Source: Pseudomonadota bacterium (GTDB taxonomy: Bacteria > Pseudomonadota > Gammaproteobacteria > Burkholderiales > Burkholderiaceae_B). From it: a DNA stretch of 64,000 nt. Positions 17,428 through 27,234 of this stretch are shown here, in pieces. Made by a program: the position numbers and the translations under genes. Location: assembly GCA_023389155.1 (NCBI GenBank), contig JAEWEV010000034.1, positions 124,001-188,000 of the forward strand. Direction: 5' to 3'. Numbering within the stretch: position 1 is the stretch's first letter; each line of letters starts with the position of its first letter. A model generated the notes under the pieces. It was not told the origin of the DNA. It saw only the letters and a list, made by a program, of their open reading frames with translations, and did no database searches.

Positions 17428-18501
17428 TCAGTTTCGCGCATATGCCGTGCAAGCACCATACACATATATTGTCGTCATGGTCTCGCGCTCGGGGACGAAC
17501 AGGGAAGGCAGACGGAGACTGATGCAAATGTCTGCAACACGCATGTCAAGAACTGTATGATCGCCACGGAAAGATCGTCGGGTAATATGCGCGGTGACAC
17601 CTTTTGTCGCGTGATGTGCGTTCACCCCTGCACAAACGTCCATTTCCGTGACAAGCCGGATCTGTTCCGGGCGAATCATGATGCGTGCGGCGCCTGCGAG
17701 CTCTCGGCACGTTATGTGCAAAGGTATATCGCCCAGTGCTGTGACGGCAATTCCTTCTGCACATATGCCGTCCACAAGCAGCGCGGGCCCTGTCAGTCGT
17801 GCAACGGCAGGACTCACGGGTTGCCAGTAAACCTCTTGAGGACTGGCGTATTGCATGATGACGCCTGCCTGCATGACTGCCAGCTTGTCCGATACGGCAA
17901 AGGCTTCTCCAGGGTCGTGGGTAACCAGAATTGTCGTCGTATTGGTTTTGCGCAGCAGTTGCGCCACTTCCTCACACATGCTTCGTCGCAAATCAAGATC
18001 CAGTGCGTTAAACGGCTCGTCCAGGAGCATGAGTCGGGGATTTGGCGCGAGCGCCCGGGCGAGCGCAACGCGTTGTTGCTGCCCACCAGAGATCTCCTGT
18101 GGATAGCGATTGGCCAGAGCAGACAACCCTGTTAATTCAAGCACATGACGAACACGGCGTTCGCACTCCACGTTTCCAAGTGTGCGGGGCAGTCCATAGC
18201 GAATATTGCCGGTGACACTCAAATGAGGAAACAGCGTTCCTTCCTGGGGGACGTAACCAATACCGCGTCGTTCCGGTGGAACCCAGACTTGCGGCGAGGT
18301 AATAACGGTTTCGTCAAATGCGATCGTGCCTTCGTCAGGCTTTTCGAAGCCGGCAATCATGCGCAGCAACGTTGTTTTACCGCAACCTGACGGCCCCAGC
18401 AAGCCGACAATTGTGCCTTGCTGAACCTCCAGGTTCGCGCCAAGTAGTGCGGCGGTATCCCTAAACCGTTTGGTAATGGAATTGACGCGGATTGCACTCA
18501 T
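17428..18501 (-). CDS. fbpC: Ferric iron ABC transporter ATP-binding protein
   Basis: A 357-aa ABC ATPase of the FbpC/PotA class. Walker A GPSGCGKTT (36-44), Q-loop GYVPQEG, signature ISGGQQQR and Walker B LMLLDEPFNALD are all present, with a C-terminal regulatory extension. The start at 18501 is chosen because it overlaps the permease stop by 4 bases; a longer frame upstream lies inside the permease gene. With the permease and binding protein it forms a complete importer that delivers ferric iron across the inner membrane. Confidence 0.93.
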   Translation of the reverse strand: MSAIRVNSITKRFRDTAALLGANLEVQQGTIVGLLGPSGCGKTTLLRMIAGFEKPDEGTIAFDETVITSPQVWVPPERRGIGYVPQEGTLFPHLSVTGNIRYGLPRTLGNVECERRVRHVLELTGLSALANRYPQEISGGQQQRVALARALAPNPRLMLLDEPFNALDLDLRRSMCEEVAQLLRKTNTTTILVTHDPGEAFAVSDKLAVMQAGVIMQYASPQEVYWQPVSPAVARLTGPALLVDGICAEGIAVTALGDIPLHITCRELAGAARIMIRPEQIRLVTEMDVCAGVNAHHATKGVTAHITRRSFRGDHTVLDMRVADICISLRLPSLFVPERETMTTIYVYGACTAYARN

Positions 18502-20054
18502 CTTGCACTCCCTTGTTGTAGCATCCTTTGCGTGAATACCCAGACGGGCAAGATAGACAGCACAACCAGCGAAGCGGCATAGGGGGCAGCTGCCGCATAT
18601 TCTGCATCGAAGGTATACGACCACACCTCGGTCGCCAGTGTCCGGGTACCAGTAGGAGCAAGCATGAGCGTCGCGGTCAGTTCACGGAATATTTCAAGCA
18701 TCATCAGTGCGAATGCAGCGCCAATGCCTGGTGTGATATTGGGCAGCACCACGGATATGAATACCTGAAAGGGATTGCGTCCAAGACTGCGGGCAATGTG
18801 CTCCAGTTGCTGCGGAACCAGTTCGACCGATGCTCGCAGTGATGATTGCGCCAGAGGCAGAAACAGGATGGCGTAGGCACACAGCAGAACAAAATGGGTC
18901 TGGTAGAGAACAGGAAGCACGCGGATAGAAAGAAAGACGAGCGCGAGTGCCACTACAACTCCCGGTAATGCGTGAACAATATACGGCAGGCGATCTGCGA
19001 TCAGGGATAATCTGGAGCGGTATCGAATAGAGAGCAGCACTAGCGGCAACGCAAGTATGCTGGTAGCCAGCGCACCGGATGCGGCAAGGGAAAGCGAGCC
19101 GAGCGTGGCAGAAACAACTTCTCCGTATCCTTGGCCAAAAGAGTGTCCCTGTAACAGCCAGTACACAAGTGTAGTAACGGGAACCCCCAGGGCGAGAACA
19201 GACAGCAGCACGAATCCCATAAACGTTAGCCAAGTCATTTTTCCCAGATGAACGAGAGCGGGTTTACGAACGGCGCCACGACCGATGCGCGCCACACTTC
19301 GACGCCCGCGTATGCGCATTTCTGCATAAGCCGCGGGAATGCAGAGCACCATCAGAACCATTGATTGTGCCGCCGCCGACGTGTTGTCAAACTGTAATTC
19401 ATAGGACTCAAATATTGCGGTGGTAAACGTCTGCACACGTAAAAGTGCTAGCGCTCCAAACTCGGCAAACATATGTGTGAGCACGAGCAGGGCGCCAGCG
19501 CCAAGTGCGGGGATCAATTGGGGCAGCAACGCGTGTCTGAATGTGCGAGTGGGGCCGTACCCCAATGATCGGGAAATATCTTCGAATGCAGGATCGACCG
19601 ACTGCAGTGCCGCTGCAACCGGCATATACACAAGCGGGTAGCTGGATAGTGACAAAATTAGAATGGCGCCGGGCATTCCCTGGAATGCACCATCAATCGA
19701 GGCCCATGCATAGCTGGAGACGAAGGCGGGAACGGCTAGTGGCAGACCAGCAGCGATTCGCCAGACACGCCGTCCGGGCAAATGAGTTCTTTCCACGCAC
19801 CACGCCACCGCCACGCCGATTACGCTTGTTACCAGAGTGACGCCAACTGCCAGGGTTACCGTATTGAGCAGTAGCACTGCGGTACGCTCACGCAGCAGTT
19901 CCTGAGCCAGTCCGCCTAGTCCTGATTGTGACGTACGAATTGCAACGTAGCACAAAGGGAGGGTAATCAGAAACAACGGTAAAAGGGACCACAAGCGCAA
20001 CCAGACGGGAGAGTCTGTCAGGGCCTTCCCGTCATGTGCCCGGGAAACAATCAC
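18498..20054 (-). CDS. fbpB: Ferric iron ABC transporter permease (fused two-domain)
   Basis: A 518-aa inner-membrane permease with two homologous halves of about six transmembrane helices each, as in FbpB/SfuB. Two EAA-type loops for ATPase contact are visible (DISRSLGYGPTRTFRHALLP and HIARSLGRNPFQVFISVVLP). It overlaps the binding-protein gene by 4 bases and the ATPase gene by 4 bases, so all three are translationally coupled. Confidence 0.94.
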   Translation of the reverse strand: MIVSRAHDGKALTDSPVWLRLWSLLPLFLITLPLCYVAIRTSQSGLGGLAQELLRERTAVLLLNTVTLAVGVTLVTSVIGVAVAWCVERTHLPGRRVWRIAAGLPLAVPAFVSSYAWASIDGAFQGMPGAILILSLSSYPLVYMPVAAALQSVDPAFEDISRSLGYGPTRTFRHALLPQLIPALGAGALLVLTHMFAEFGALALLRVQTFTTAIFESYELQFDNTSAAAQSMVLMVLCIPAAYAEMRIRGRRSVARIGRGAVRKPALVHLGKMTWLTFMGFVLLSVLALGVPVTTLVYWLLQGHSFGQGYGEVVSATLGSLSLAASGALATSILALPLVLLSIRYRSRLSLIADRLPYIVHALPGVVVALALVFLSIRVLPVLYQTHFVLLCAYAILFLPLAQSSLRASVELVPQQLEHIARSLGRNPFQVFISVVLPNITPGIGAAFALMMLEIFRELTATLMLAPTGTRTLATEVWSYTFDAEYAAAAPYAASLVVLSILPVWVFTQRMLQQGSAR

Positions 20055-21082
20055 GCGAGGCCGGCCTCCCGGCGCAAGGCGAGTGCGTCGGCCGCATCTC
20101 CCAGATCAGCTGGGCTCACATCCGGTGGGTCAAGCTCACTGAACGGTTTCAGGTGGTAAGGGGACTGCACGCCGCGATGCATGGGATACTCGGCTACGGT
20201 TTTGACCAGGACTTGCTGTCCGGCTTCACTGACCAGGAATGCAACGAATTGTTGGGCGAGCTTCAGATTGCGGGAAGATTTCAGAATGCCCGCAGCAGAA
20301 ACCGTGATCAGCGCGCCAGGATCTTTGTTCTCGCTGTAATGAAGTGCGGACTTCATTTTATCGGCGCCGATCTCGTCGGCGAGGGAATACCAATAATAGT
20401 TGTTTATCAGAGCGCTAGCAATTTCACCACTTTCAACAGCTCTCATGGCTGCTTTGTTGCCATTGTATATACGGCCATACTGTTTCAGGCCTTTCAGCCA
20501 GTTCAGCGCGGCCTCTCTGCCTTTGAGAATCTTGATAGCAATGATCTGTTCCTGGAATGCGCCGCTGGTGGGAACAAAACCCACCCGGTCCTTCCAGTTT
20601 TCCGTAGCCATATCCATGACCGAGCTGGGCAGATCGGATTCTTTAACCATGTTGCGATTAAAGACAATAACGCGGCAGCGCGCGCTGACTGCTGTCCAGG
20701 AACCTTCTTTGCCTGTGTAACCATGAGGCACCTGCTCGAGGGTGTTGGAATCGAGTGTTGCGAGCAACCCTTTTTCAGCAAGTGCGGCAACCGGGGGGCT
20801 TTCTTCTGAATAAAAAATATCTGCGGGAGAACTGGCACCTTCTTCCATGATTTGATTTGCCAGTTGCGCACTGCTGCCTTTGCGAACATCAATCGAGATA
20901 CCAGTAGATTTGGTAAACGCCTCAGCCAGCGCCTGGGTCGTTTTCGCGTGCTGCCCGTTGTACAACGTCAGGGTTTTCGTTGACGCGGCCTGTGCCAGAC
21001 GCAATGCCGGTGCGCTGATGAACGCACCGGCACCCAATACCAGACCATTGCGCAACAGGAGGCGACGTTTATTATCTGCCAT
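20051..21082 (-). CDS. fbpA: Periplasmic ferric iron-binding protein
   Basis: A 343-aa extracellular solute-binding protein of the FbpA/iron class. The N-terminus has twin arginines (KRRLLLRNG) before a hydrophobic core and AQA cleavage region, suggesting Tat export. The adjacent tyrosines in INNYYWYSL match the Tyr pair that ligates Fe(III) in FbpA. YNGQHAKTT and FYSEESPPVA are typical lobe motifs. It is first gene of fbpABC and diverges from the efe operon; a weak Fur-like sequence lies around 21118-21143. Confidence 0.92.
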   Translation of the reverse strand: MADNKRRLLLRNGLVLGAGAFISAPALRLAQAASTKTLTLYNGQHAKTTQALAEAFTKSTGISIDVRKGSSAQLANQIMEEGASSPADIFYSEESPPVAALAEKGLLATLDSNTLEQVPHGYTGKEGSWTAVSARCRVIVFNRNMVKESDLPSSVMDMATENWKDRVGFVPTSGAFQEQIIAIKILKGREAALNWLKGLKQYGRIYNGNKAAMRAVESGEIASALINNYYWYSLADEIGADKMKSALHYSENKDPGALITVSAAGILKSSRNLKLAQQFVAFLVSEAGQQVLVKTVAEYPMHRGVQSPYHLKPFSELDPPDVSPADLGDAADALALRREAGLA

Positions 21083-21337
21083 GGCTTTCTCACTCCAAAA
21101 TTATTTGAACCTAAATCGAAACAATTAGCATTCATTTCTAATCCGATTAGAGCATATGCATGCTTAACACAGACTTAACGCGTTATTGCGTCAATAGTGT
21201 GCTTTACCGTGTCCCAACATCCGGCGTCGAATACCCGGGGTGCTTCGGTTTTGAGGAACATGCTGAATCAGGCTCGTCGTCGCGTCTGCAGCATGTATTT
21301 GCCCATATGCAGCAACGAATCAATACTTTTCATTAAT

Positions 21338-21356
21338 TAAATTGATTATTATTCGC
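21338..21356 (+). promoter_or_regulatory. Candidate Fur box upstream of efeU
   Basis: On the minus strand this reads GCGAATAATAATCAATTTA, matching 13 of 19 positions of the Fur consensus, about 67 bases before the efeU start. The rest of the 340-base gap (21083-21422) between fbpA and efeU holds no gene, only divergent promoters and a weaker Fur-like stretch near 21118-21143. Confidence 0.55.
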
Positions 21357-21422
21357 ATTTATCTAGGATTCAGAATATGTACAGTAAAATTCTTTATCTC
21401 AGTTTAGATTCAGGAACAGCTC

Positions 21423-22247
21423 GTGTTGATCCCCTTTCTTATCATGTTGCGCGAAGGCATTGAAGCCGCACTGATTGTAGGTATTGTGGCCGGCTTTCTC
21501 AAGAAAAGCGGCCATGGCAATCTGATGCCGGCGGTCTGGGTCGGTATACTGCTGGCCGTTGCCCTGTCACTGTTTGTGGGAGCAGGGTTGCAGCTGTTTG
21601 CAGCAGAATTCCCGCAAAAAGAACAGGAGTTGTTCGAAGGCGTCGTGGGCCTTATCGCCGTTATTATGATTACGTCAATGGTGTTCTGGATGCGCAAGGC
21701 GGCGCGTTCCATCAAGGGTGATCTGCATGCATCGGTTGACCAGGCCCTGGCGCGCAGCAAAGGACAAGCCTGGGCCCTGATTGGCATGGTATTTCTGGCG
21801 GTGGCCCGCGAGGGCCTGGAATCTGTATTTTTCCTGCTGGCCATCTTTCAGCAAAGTACCGGTTGGCAGGCCCCCATTGGCGCACTCGCCGGCATTGCAC
21901 TCGCGGTCGTTGTGGGATACGGGCTCTATACTGGCAGCGTACGCCTGGATTTGCGCCGTTTTTTCAAACTGACGGGTGTTTTCCTGCTTCTGGTTGCGGC
22001 CGGCCTGCTTGCAGGTGTCTTGCGCAAATTTCATGAAGCGGGTATCTGGAACCATTTGCAGCAGGTGGTATTCGATCTGAGTGACACGCTGCCTCTGGAT
22101 AGTCCGCCAGGGGCGCTGCTGTCTGGTCTGCTGGGCTATCAGGAGGCGCCGGTTGTGGGTGAGCTGATTGTCTATGTCGTGTTTCTGTTTATTACCCTGT
22201 TCATCTTCCTGCGATCTTCGCAGCCCAGGTTACCCGCCCGTCAATAA
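21423..22247 (+). CDS. efeU: FTR1/EfeU-type iron permease
   Basis: A 274-aa inner-membrane iron permease of the oxidase-dependent FTR1 family with about seven transmembrane segments. The two iron-binding signatures REGIE (10-14) and REGLE (129-133) are both intact. The start is GTG at 21423, giving the family N-terminus MLIPFLIMLREG. It is the first gene of efeU-efeO-efeB-M75, with 17 bases to the next gene. It probably imports iron delivered by the periplasmic EfeO and EfeB proteins. Confidence 0.94.
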   Translation: MLIPFLIMLREGIEAALIVGIVAGFLKKSGHGNLMPAVWVGILLAVALSLFVGAGLQLFAAEFPQKEQELFEGVVGLIAVIMITSMVFWMRKAARSIKGDLHASVDQALARSKGQAWALIGMVFLAVAREGLESVFFLLAIFQQSTGWQAPIGALAGIALAVVVGYGLYTGSVRLDLRRFFKLTGVFLLLVAAGLLAGVLRKFHEAGIWNHLQQVVFDLSDTLPLDSPPGALLSGLLGYQEAPVVGELIVYVVFLFITLFIFLRSSQPRLPARQ

Positions 22248-22264
22248 TTCGTTATAGGTTCAAG

Positions 22265-23443
22265 ATGTCTGATTCGACTTCCCGCCACTCTCTCTGGATG
22301 CGCATTGCAGTAATTGGGTCGGCCTTGCTGGTTGTAGTTGCGCTGGCTGCGTTCTGGTATACCTCCCGACTTGCCGGGAAGGCATCCTCCGGCAAGGGTG
22401 ATAATACGGTAGTCGTCACCATTCGCAATAACGTTTGCGAACCCAATGAAATCACGGTGCCGGCAGGGCGCACCACTTTTACTGTCGTGAATCAATCCGA
22501 GCGGGCGCTTGAGTGGGAAATTCTGGACGGTGTCATGGTTGTTGAAGAACGGGAGAATATTGCACCCGGTTTTTCGCAAAGCATGACCGTCAGGCTTGAC
22601 CCGGGCACATTCGATATCACTTGCGGGTTGCTTACCAATCCTCGTGGCGTACTGACTGTGACGCCGTCGGCAGCATCTGATGCTGAGGCCGCAAAGCCTT
22701 CTCTGGTCAAGTACGTCGGCGCGCTAGCAGAGTACAAAGTGTACATGGCCATCGAATATAAGTCGCTGGCGCGTGCGAGCAGCGAACTGGTGGCTGCAGT
22801 CAGGGATGGCGATCTTGTCCAGGCGCGCAAGGCCTACCTGGTGGCTCATCAGAACTACAAGCGCCTTGAACCTGCAGCGGCGCTCTTTGCAGACCTCGAC
22901 ACGCGGCTGGAGGCGCATGCCCAGTATTTTGAAAAACGGGAACAAGACCCCCAATTCATGGGCTTTCACCGCATCGAATATGGCTTGCAGAAAGAGTCAG
23001 GCGATACCGCACTCAGTGCTGTTGCCGAACAATTGCACACGGATATTGACACTCTGAATACGCGCCTGCAAAGCCAGAGCCTGCAACCCCAGCAATTGAT
23101 TGGTTCTGCTGCCAAGGTGCTGCGACGCAATGCTGATGCCCTCACGTCTGGAGGAGACATGACCGGTAGTCCGTACGCCTTGTCTGATCTGCAGGGAACG
23201 GTAGACGGTACCCAAAAAATAGCCGATTTGCTTCGTCCGCTACTGAGCAAGGCGGCACCAGACCTGCAAAAGAAACTCGATCAGGATTTTGCCGAATTGA
23301 CCCGGATTCTGGATGCCAATGGCAGGAACGGACAATTTGATGCCGTCGCGTTGTCCAAAGCAGAGCATGACGTTTTGATAAAACCGCTGCAGGCGTTGAC
23401 CGAAGATTTTGATCGGATCAATGCAGCACTCGGACTTGAGTAG
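22265..23443 (+). CDS. efeO: EfeO-like protein: cupredoxin plus M75 domain
   Basis: A 392-aa periplasmic protein, probably anchored by an uncleaved hydrophobic segment at about 13-31. Residues 48-132 form a cupredoxin-like domain with C58 and C120; residues 145-390 form the M75/imelysin-like domain with the metal motif HRIE (235-238). In E. coli, EfeO has the same order and hands ferrous or ferric iron to EfeU. The gene lies between efeU and efeB with short gaps. Confidence 0.9.
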   Translation: MSDSTSRHSLWMRIAVIGSALLVVVALAAFWYTSRLAGKASSGKGDNTVVVTIRNNVCEPNEITVPAGRTTFTVVNQSERALEWEILDGVMVVEERENIAPGFSQSMTVRLDPGTFDITCGLLTNPRGVLTVTPSAASDAEAAKPSLVKYVGALAEYKVYMAIEYKSLARASSELVAAVRDGDLVQARKAYLVAHQNYKRLEPAAALFADLDTRLEAHAQYFEKREQDPQFMGFHRIEYGLQKESGDTALSAVAEQLHTDIDTLNTRLQSQSLQPQQLIGSAAKVLRRNADALTSGGDMTGSPYALSDLQGTVDGTQKIADLLRPLLSKAAPDLQKKLDQDFAELTRILDANGRNGQFDAVALSKAEHDVLIKPLQALTEDFDRINAALGLE

Positions 23444-23454
23444 TACACATTGTT

Positions 23455-24780
23455 ATGTCAGAAAAAACAGACCTTCATCGCAAAGCCAGCAATAGTGCAA
23501 TCATTTCACCCGCTCGTCGCCGCGTTCTGGGGGGGATCGGAGCCGCAGGCGCAGCACTCACAGGGCTGCCGGTGGCCCATGCCCAGGAATCCGGCCGCAC
23601 AGGCAAGGCACAGGCAGCAGACGCGCCAGAAATTACCCATACCGAAGATCGCGTGCCGTATACGGGCCGGTATCAGGCGGGTGTGGTCAGCCCGCATCCA
23701 GTTGCGGGCATGGTTGTCTCTTTTGGTGTTCTTGCGCAAAATCGGGACGAACTGGAAAAGATGTTCCGCAAGCTCACGGAACGTATTGCGTTTTTGACGC
23801 AGGGGGGCGCGCCACCGTTGCTTGACCCCAAGCTGCCTCCCGCAGATTCCGGTATCCTTGGACCGGTAGTGCACCCGGCAGGACTGACCATCACTGTATC
23901 GGTCGGTGCGTCACTGTTTGACGAACGCTTCGGCCTGGCAGCGAGCAAGCCAAGACATCTTCAACCCATGTCTGCGTTTCCCAATGATGCGCTTGACGCG
24001 GCCTTATGTCACGGCGATTTGTCGATCCAGTTTTGTGCCAATACCGGTGACGTCATTCTGTACGCATTGCGTGACATCGTCAAAAACATGCCCGGTCTGC
24101 TCCTGGTGAACTGGAAGCAGGAAGGAATCGTGCCTCCTGTCACTGCGGCAAAAGGCAAAAAACCCGGCACCGCCCGCAACTATTTGGGGTTTCACGACGG
24201 TTCGGCCAATCCCAATTCGAACGATTCAGAACAGATGGAGAAAATCGTTTGGGTGCAACCCGACTCGGGAGAACCTGACTGGGCGGTGAATGGCAGCTAT
24301 CAGGTAGTACGTATTATTCGCAACTTCGTTGAGCGCTGGGATCGTACCCCGTTACAGGAACAGGAAGCCATTTTCGGTCGGGTCAAAGCTACCGGTGCGC
24401 CTCTTGATGGCGGAACAACCGAATTCGATGTGCCTGATTACGAAAAAGATCCTAAAGGACAGGTGACTCCGTTGGATTCTCATATACGCCTGGCCAATCC
24501 ACGCACAGCAGAATCGCAATCCAATCTGATCCTGCGGCGGCCGTTTAATTACTCTAACGGCGTGACCAAGTCGGGTCAGCTGGATATGGGACTGCTGTTC
24601 ATCTGTTATCAGGCAGATTTGCACAAAGGCTTCATCACCGTGCAAAACCGTCTGAACGGGGAGCCGCTGGAAGAGTATATCAAACCGGTAGGCGGAGGAT
24701 TTTTCTTTACCTTGCCCGGCATCCGGGATGAGCGCGACTGGCTAGGTCGCACGCTTCTGGAGACAAGCCGTATTTCTTAA
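23455..24780 (+). CDS. efeB: EfeB-type DyP haem peroxidase, Tat-exported
   Basis: A 441-aa dye-decolourising peroxidase of the EfeB type. A Tat signal (ARRRVLGGIGAAGAAL, 20-35) precedes an AHAQ cleavage site. The DyP motif GFHDG (245-249) carries the distal Asp248. EfeB is thought to oxidise ferrous iron or act on haem during uptake. It starts 11 bases after the efeO stop and is part of the same operon. Confidence 0.94.
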   Translation: MSEKTDLHRKASNSAIISPARRRVLGGIGAAGAALTGLPVAHAQESGRTGKAQAADAPEITHTEDRVPYTGRYQAGVVSPHPVAGMVVSFGVLAQNRDELEKMFRKLTERIAFLTQGGAPPLLDPKLPPADSGILGPVVHPAGLTITVSVGASLFDERFGLAASKPRHLQPMSAFPNDALDAALCHGDLSIQFCANTGDVILYALRDIVKNMPGLLLVNWKQEGIVPPVTAAKGKKPGTARNYLGFHDGSANPNSNDSEQMEKIVWVQPDSGEPDWAVNGSYQVVRIIRNFVERWDRTPLQEQEAIFGRVKATGAPLDGGTTEFDVPDYEKDPKGQVTPLDSHIRLANPRTAESQSNLILRRPFNYSNGVTKSGQLDMGLLFICYQADLHKGFITVQNRLNGEPLEEYIKPVGGGFFFTLPGIRDERDWLGRTLLETSRIS

Positions 24781-24825
24781 CGCTCCCATGTGGAGCAAAA
24801 CACGTTAAAAGGAAGTATGTTCGCT

Positions 24826-25650
24826 ATGAAGACATCATACCCATTACTCGCTACGCTTACCGCACTCGGTCTGTTTTGCAGCAGTGCATCAGCAGCGGTT
24901 TCTCCGCTGGATTTGGTCAACCCAATTTCTGATTACAAAATTTACGTTATCGAAAATGTACAGACGCTGGTAAAAGACACGAAAGCGTTCACCGATGCGG
25001 TGAAAGCAGGGGATGTGGAAAAGGCCAAAACCCTTTTCCCAACGACGCGCATGAGCTACGAGCGCATTGAACCCGTCGCAGAACTGTTCAGTGATTTGGA
25101 TGGTTCAATCGATTCGCGCGCCGATGATCACGAGAAGGCCGAAAAGGATCCTGGCTTCACGGGTTTTCATCGCATTGAATATGCCCTTTGGGAGCAGAAA
25201 GATACCAAGGAAGTTGTTCCTGTTGCCGATCAACTGCTGAAAGATGTGCAGGATCTGGAAAAACGCCTCACTGGCCTGACATTTCCGCCTGAAAAAGTAG
25301 TCGGTGGTGCCGCCGCCCTCATGGAAGAAGTGGCCGCGACAAAAATCTCGGGCGAAGAAGATCGCTATAGCCACACCGACTTGTTTGACTTCCAGGCCAA
25401 TTTTGAAGGTGCGTACAAAATCGTAGAGCTTCTGAAGCCGCTGATTGAGAAAGAAGACAAAGCCTTCTATAAAAAAGCAAACGACAACTTCAAGGTTGTT
25501 TTCGATACGCTTGCCAAATACAAGAAATCTGACAAGGAATTCGAAACTTACGATAAGCTCAGTGAAAACGATCGCAAGCTGCTTGCCGGACGCGTCAATG
25601 TTCTGGCCGAAGATTTGTCTCAGCTGCGCGGCATGATGGGCCTGAATTAA
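24826..25650 (+). CDS. Second M75 (EfeM/EfeO-like) periplasmic protein
   Basis: A 274-aa exported protein made only of an M75/imelysin-like domain, with the motif GFHRIEYAL (HRIE at 115-118). ATG 24826 is preferred because GGAAG lies 10 bases upstream and a clean signal peptide (to SASAA) follows; upstream starts at 24790 (GTG) and 24817 fit the ribosome site less well. It lacks the cupredoxin domain, so it resembles the short EfeM form. Having both EfeO and EfeM in one operon duplicates the metal-binding module. Confidence 0.9.
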   Translation: MKTSYPLLATLTALGLFCSSASAAVSPLDLVNPISDYKIYVIENVQTLVKDTKAFTDAVKAGDVEKAKTLFPTTRMSYERIEPVAELFSDLDGSIDSRADDHEKAEKDPGFTGFHRIEYALWEQKDTKEVVPVADQLLKDVQDLEKRLTGLTFPPEKVVGGAAALMEEVAATKISGEEDRYSHTDLFDFQANFEGAYKIVELLKPLIEKEDKAFYKKANDNFKVVFDTLAKYKKSDKEFETYDKLSENDRKLLAGRVNVLAEDLSQLRGMMGLN

Positions 25651-25677
25651 TCAGTATTTGCCAGTAGTGGTCGATCA

Positions 25678-25711
25678 TCAGCGTTATTTCTCTGCCGGGA
25701 AATAACGCTGA
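25678..25711 (+). terminator. Hairpin ending the efe operon
   Basis: TCAGCGTTATTTC (25678-25690) pairs perfectly with GAAATAACGCTGA (25699-25711) around an 8-base loop, 28 bases after the last efe gene. The downstream sequence is ATTTC then A-rich, not a T-run, so it may stop transcription only partly or protect the mRNA 3' end. Confidence 0.5.
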
Positions 25712-26682
25712 ATTTCAAAAAAAACGATCTGTGTAAACCATTACAGCTTCAACCGCTTTGAAAATCACTTGCCCGGCAAGACTGCACTTCCAGGAACTGT
25801 TCTTGTTGTAGATTGCGTAATTGAGTCGTAATCACAATTGTCATAAAAAATGATATCCATCGCACGGCTGGATTTAAATTTCAAGGTTGGGTCGTTGTGA
25901 TTGTCATTTTGGCTGCTTCCCCAAACAAAATAACAACAAATGATCGTTAGAGATTGAACATATGCGCAAGTCGATTCCGCGAACGGAAACATACAAACAC
26001 ATTTCATTTGTTGCAATTGCATAAACCATCCATTTGTGATTGGTATAACTGAACTGGAAATACTGCATCGAATCAGGTATCTAATTATTGACCACGAAAA
26101 AGAACCATGATTCATTAATGAAAATTCAACCATATTGCTGCATCAGCAAATAGAAAACGCCCCATTAATATTTTGTATCAATTTACATTAGGTAATATTT
26201 TTTTTTAAAAGATATTGCAAATGTAATTTCTGAAGAGCACAATTCAAACCGTAAATTAATAATTATTAAATTCTACGACAGACCCGATATATTTAACCAG
26301 AGAGCATTTCAAGCAATCCAATTAAAAATATAAGTTCCATATCTTATTGAAAAAATTGATAAAAAAGCCGATATTTAAAATTTCATTACATTTGATATTC
26401 CAGTTTTTACCATTGATGTAGCATGCACGTAGGTGAATTTATGCATGAAAATAGAAAAAATAATCAGGTAACCAATTAACTCTTATATATTACCGAATAT
26501 AACAAAAGTAATAATAAATTAATTGCATAAGCTATCTGATCTACCGGTTTGGAGCGGATAACGCTGCGAAATCTACCGATCTGAAGTGCCAGGATCTACA
26601 GAAAAAAGCTACTTAATCTGCTCTGAAATTCGGACATGGGGTCCGAGTCTTTAATGCTATATATCCTTCAAGGAGCAGCAAA
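25712..26682. other. AT-rich region without a recognisable gene
   Basis: Nearly 1 kb with no convincing gene and much higher AT content than its surroundings, with many A/T runs (for example 26161-26520). A minus-strand frame at 25765-26133 has no recognisable features and poor codon character. Close to the downstream gene, ATCTAC recurs at about 26539, 26571 and 26594, and CAAGGAG serves as ribosome site before 26683. It may be a silenced or regulatory region, or a transfer scar. Confidence 0.6.
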
Positions 26683-27084
26683 ATGAAAAAACTACTATTA
26701 ATCACGGCATCTGCGCTGGCTATGGCTTCAACTGGTGCATACGCAGCATCCCTGACCGGTGGTCTGATTGGTGTGGGGGGAAATGCAGGAAGTGGTGTCA
26801 TCGGTGGCTCTTCCGCTTCCGGCGCACAAGGTTCACTGCTGGCAGGGGCAGCTACCAACAGTTCTGCAGCACAAAACCAGACTTTGTCCGGTGCTCAGGT
26901 GACAGGCGGTTTTGGTGGAGTGACAACTCTTACTGAAGGTAATTCTCTGTCCTCCCAGACCAATACCGGCACTGCACTGGGTCTGGCCGCACAGAGCTCC
27001 AATGCGGGATCGTTCGGTAACTTTGGTGGCGCCGCAGCTGGTAGCTTTGGCACCATCGGTGGTTTCCTTAGCCTGACACCATAA
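26683..27084 (+). CDS. Exported uncharged Gly/Ser/Ala/Asn-rich protein A
   Basis: A 133-aa protein I cannot place in a family. A signal peptide (MKKLLLITASALAMASTGAYA) is followed by a mature part of about 112 residues with no Lys, Arg, His, Asp or Cys and a single Glu (85). It is rich in Gly, Ser, Ala, Thr, Asn and Gln with short motifs such as GGSSASGAQGS, NQTLSGAQV, SQTNTG and LAAQSSNAGSFGNF. It ends in LTP. It is clearly paralogous to the next gene over the C-terminal 90 residues. The composition recalls secreted fibre, amyloid or surface-matrix proteins; that is inference only. Confidence 0.75.
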   Translation: MKKLLLITASALAMASTGAYAASLTGGLIGVGGNAGSGVIGGSSASGAQGSLLAGAATNSSAAQNQTLSGAQVTGGFGGVTTLTEGNSLSSQTNTGTALGLAAQSSNAGSFGNFGGAAAGSFGTIGGFLSLTP

Positions 27085-27234
27085 TTTTTCCTGACTCGGC
27101 AATACCTCCAGGGGGCCAGGTCCTGCGTAAATCCGTTCCAACACTTTTTGCTGTCTGAAAAAGAATAAGAATAGGGCATGCTGGCCTGGTTACCCGGTGG
27201 GAATACGCAGAATGCAGATTCAAGGAGTATAAAA

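Noticed and set aside
25765..26133. A 122-codon minus-strand frame in the AT-rich gap
   Set aside because: No family features, odd composition, no ribosome site, and it lies in sequence that looks non-coding.
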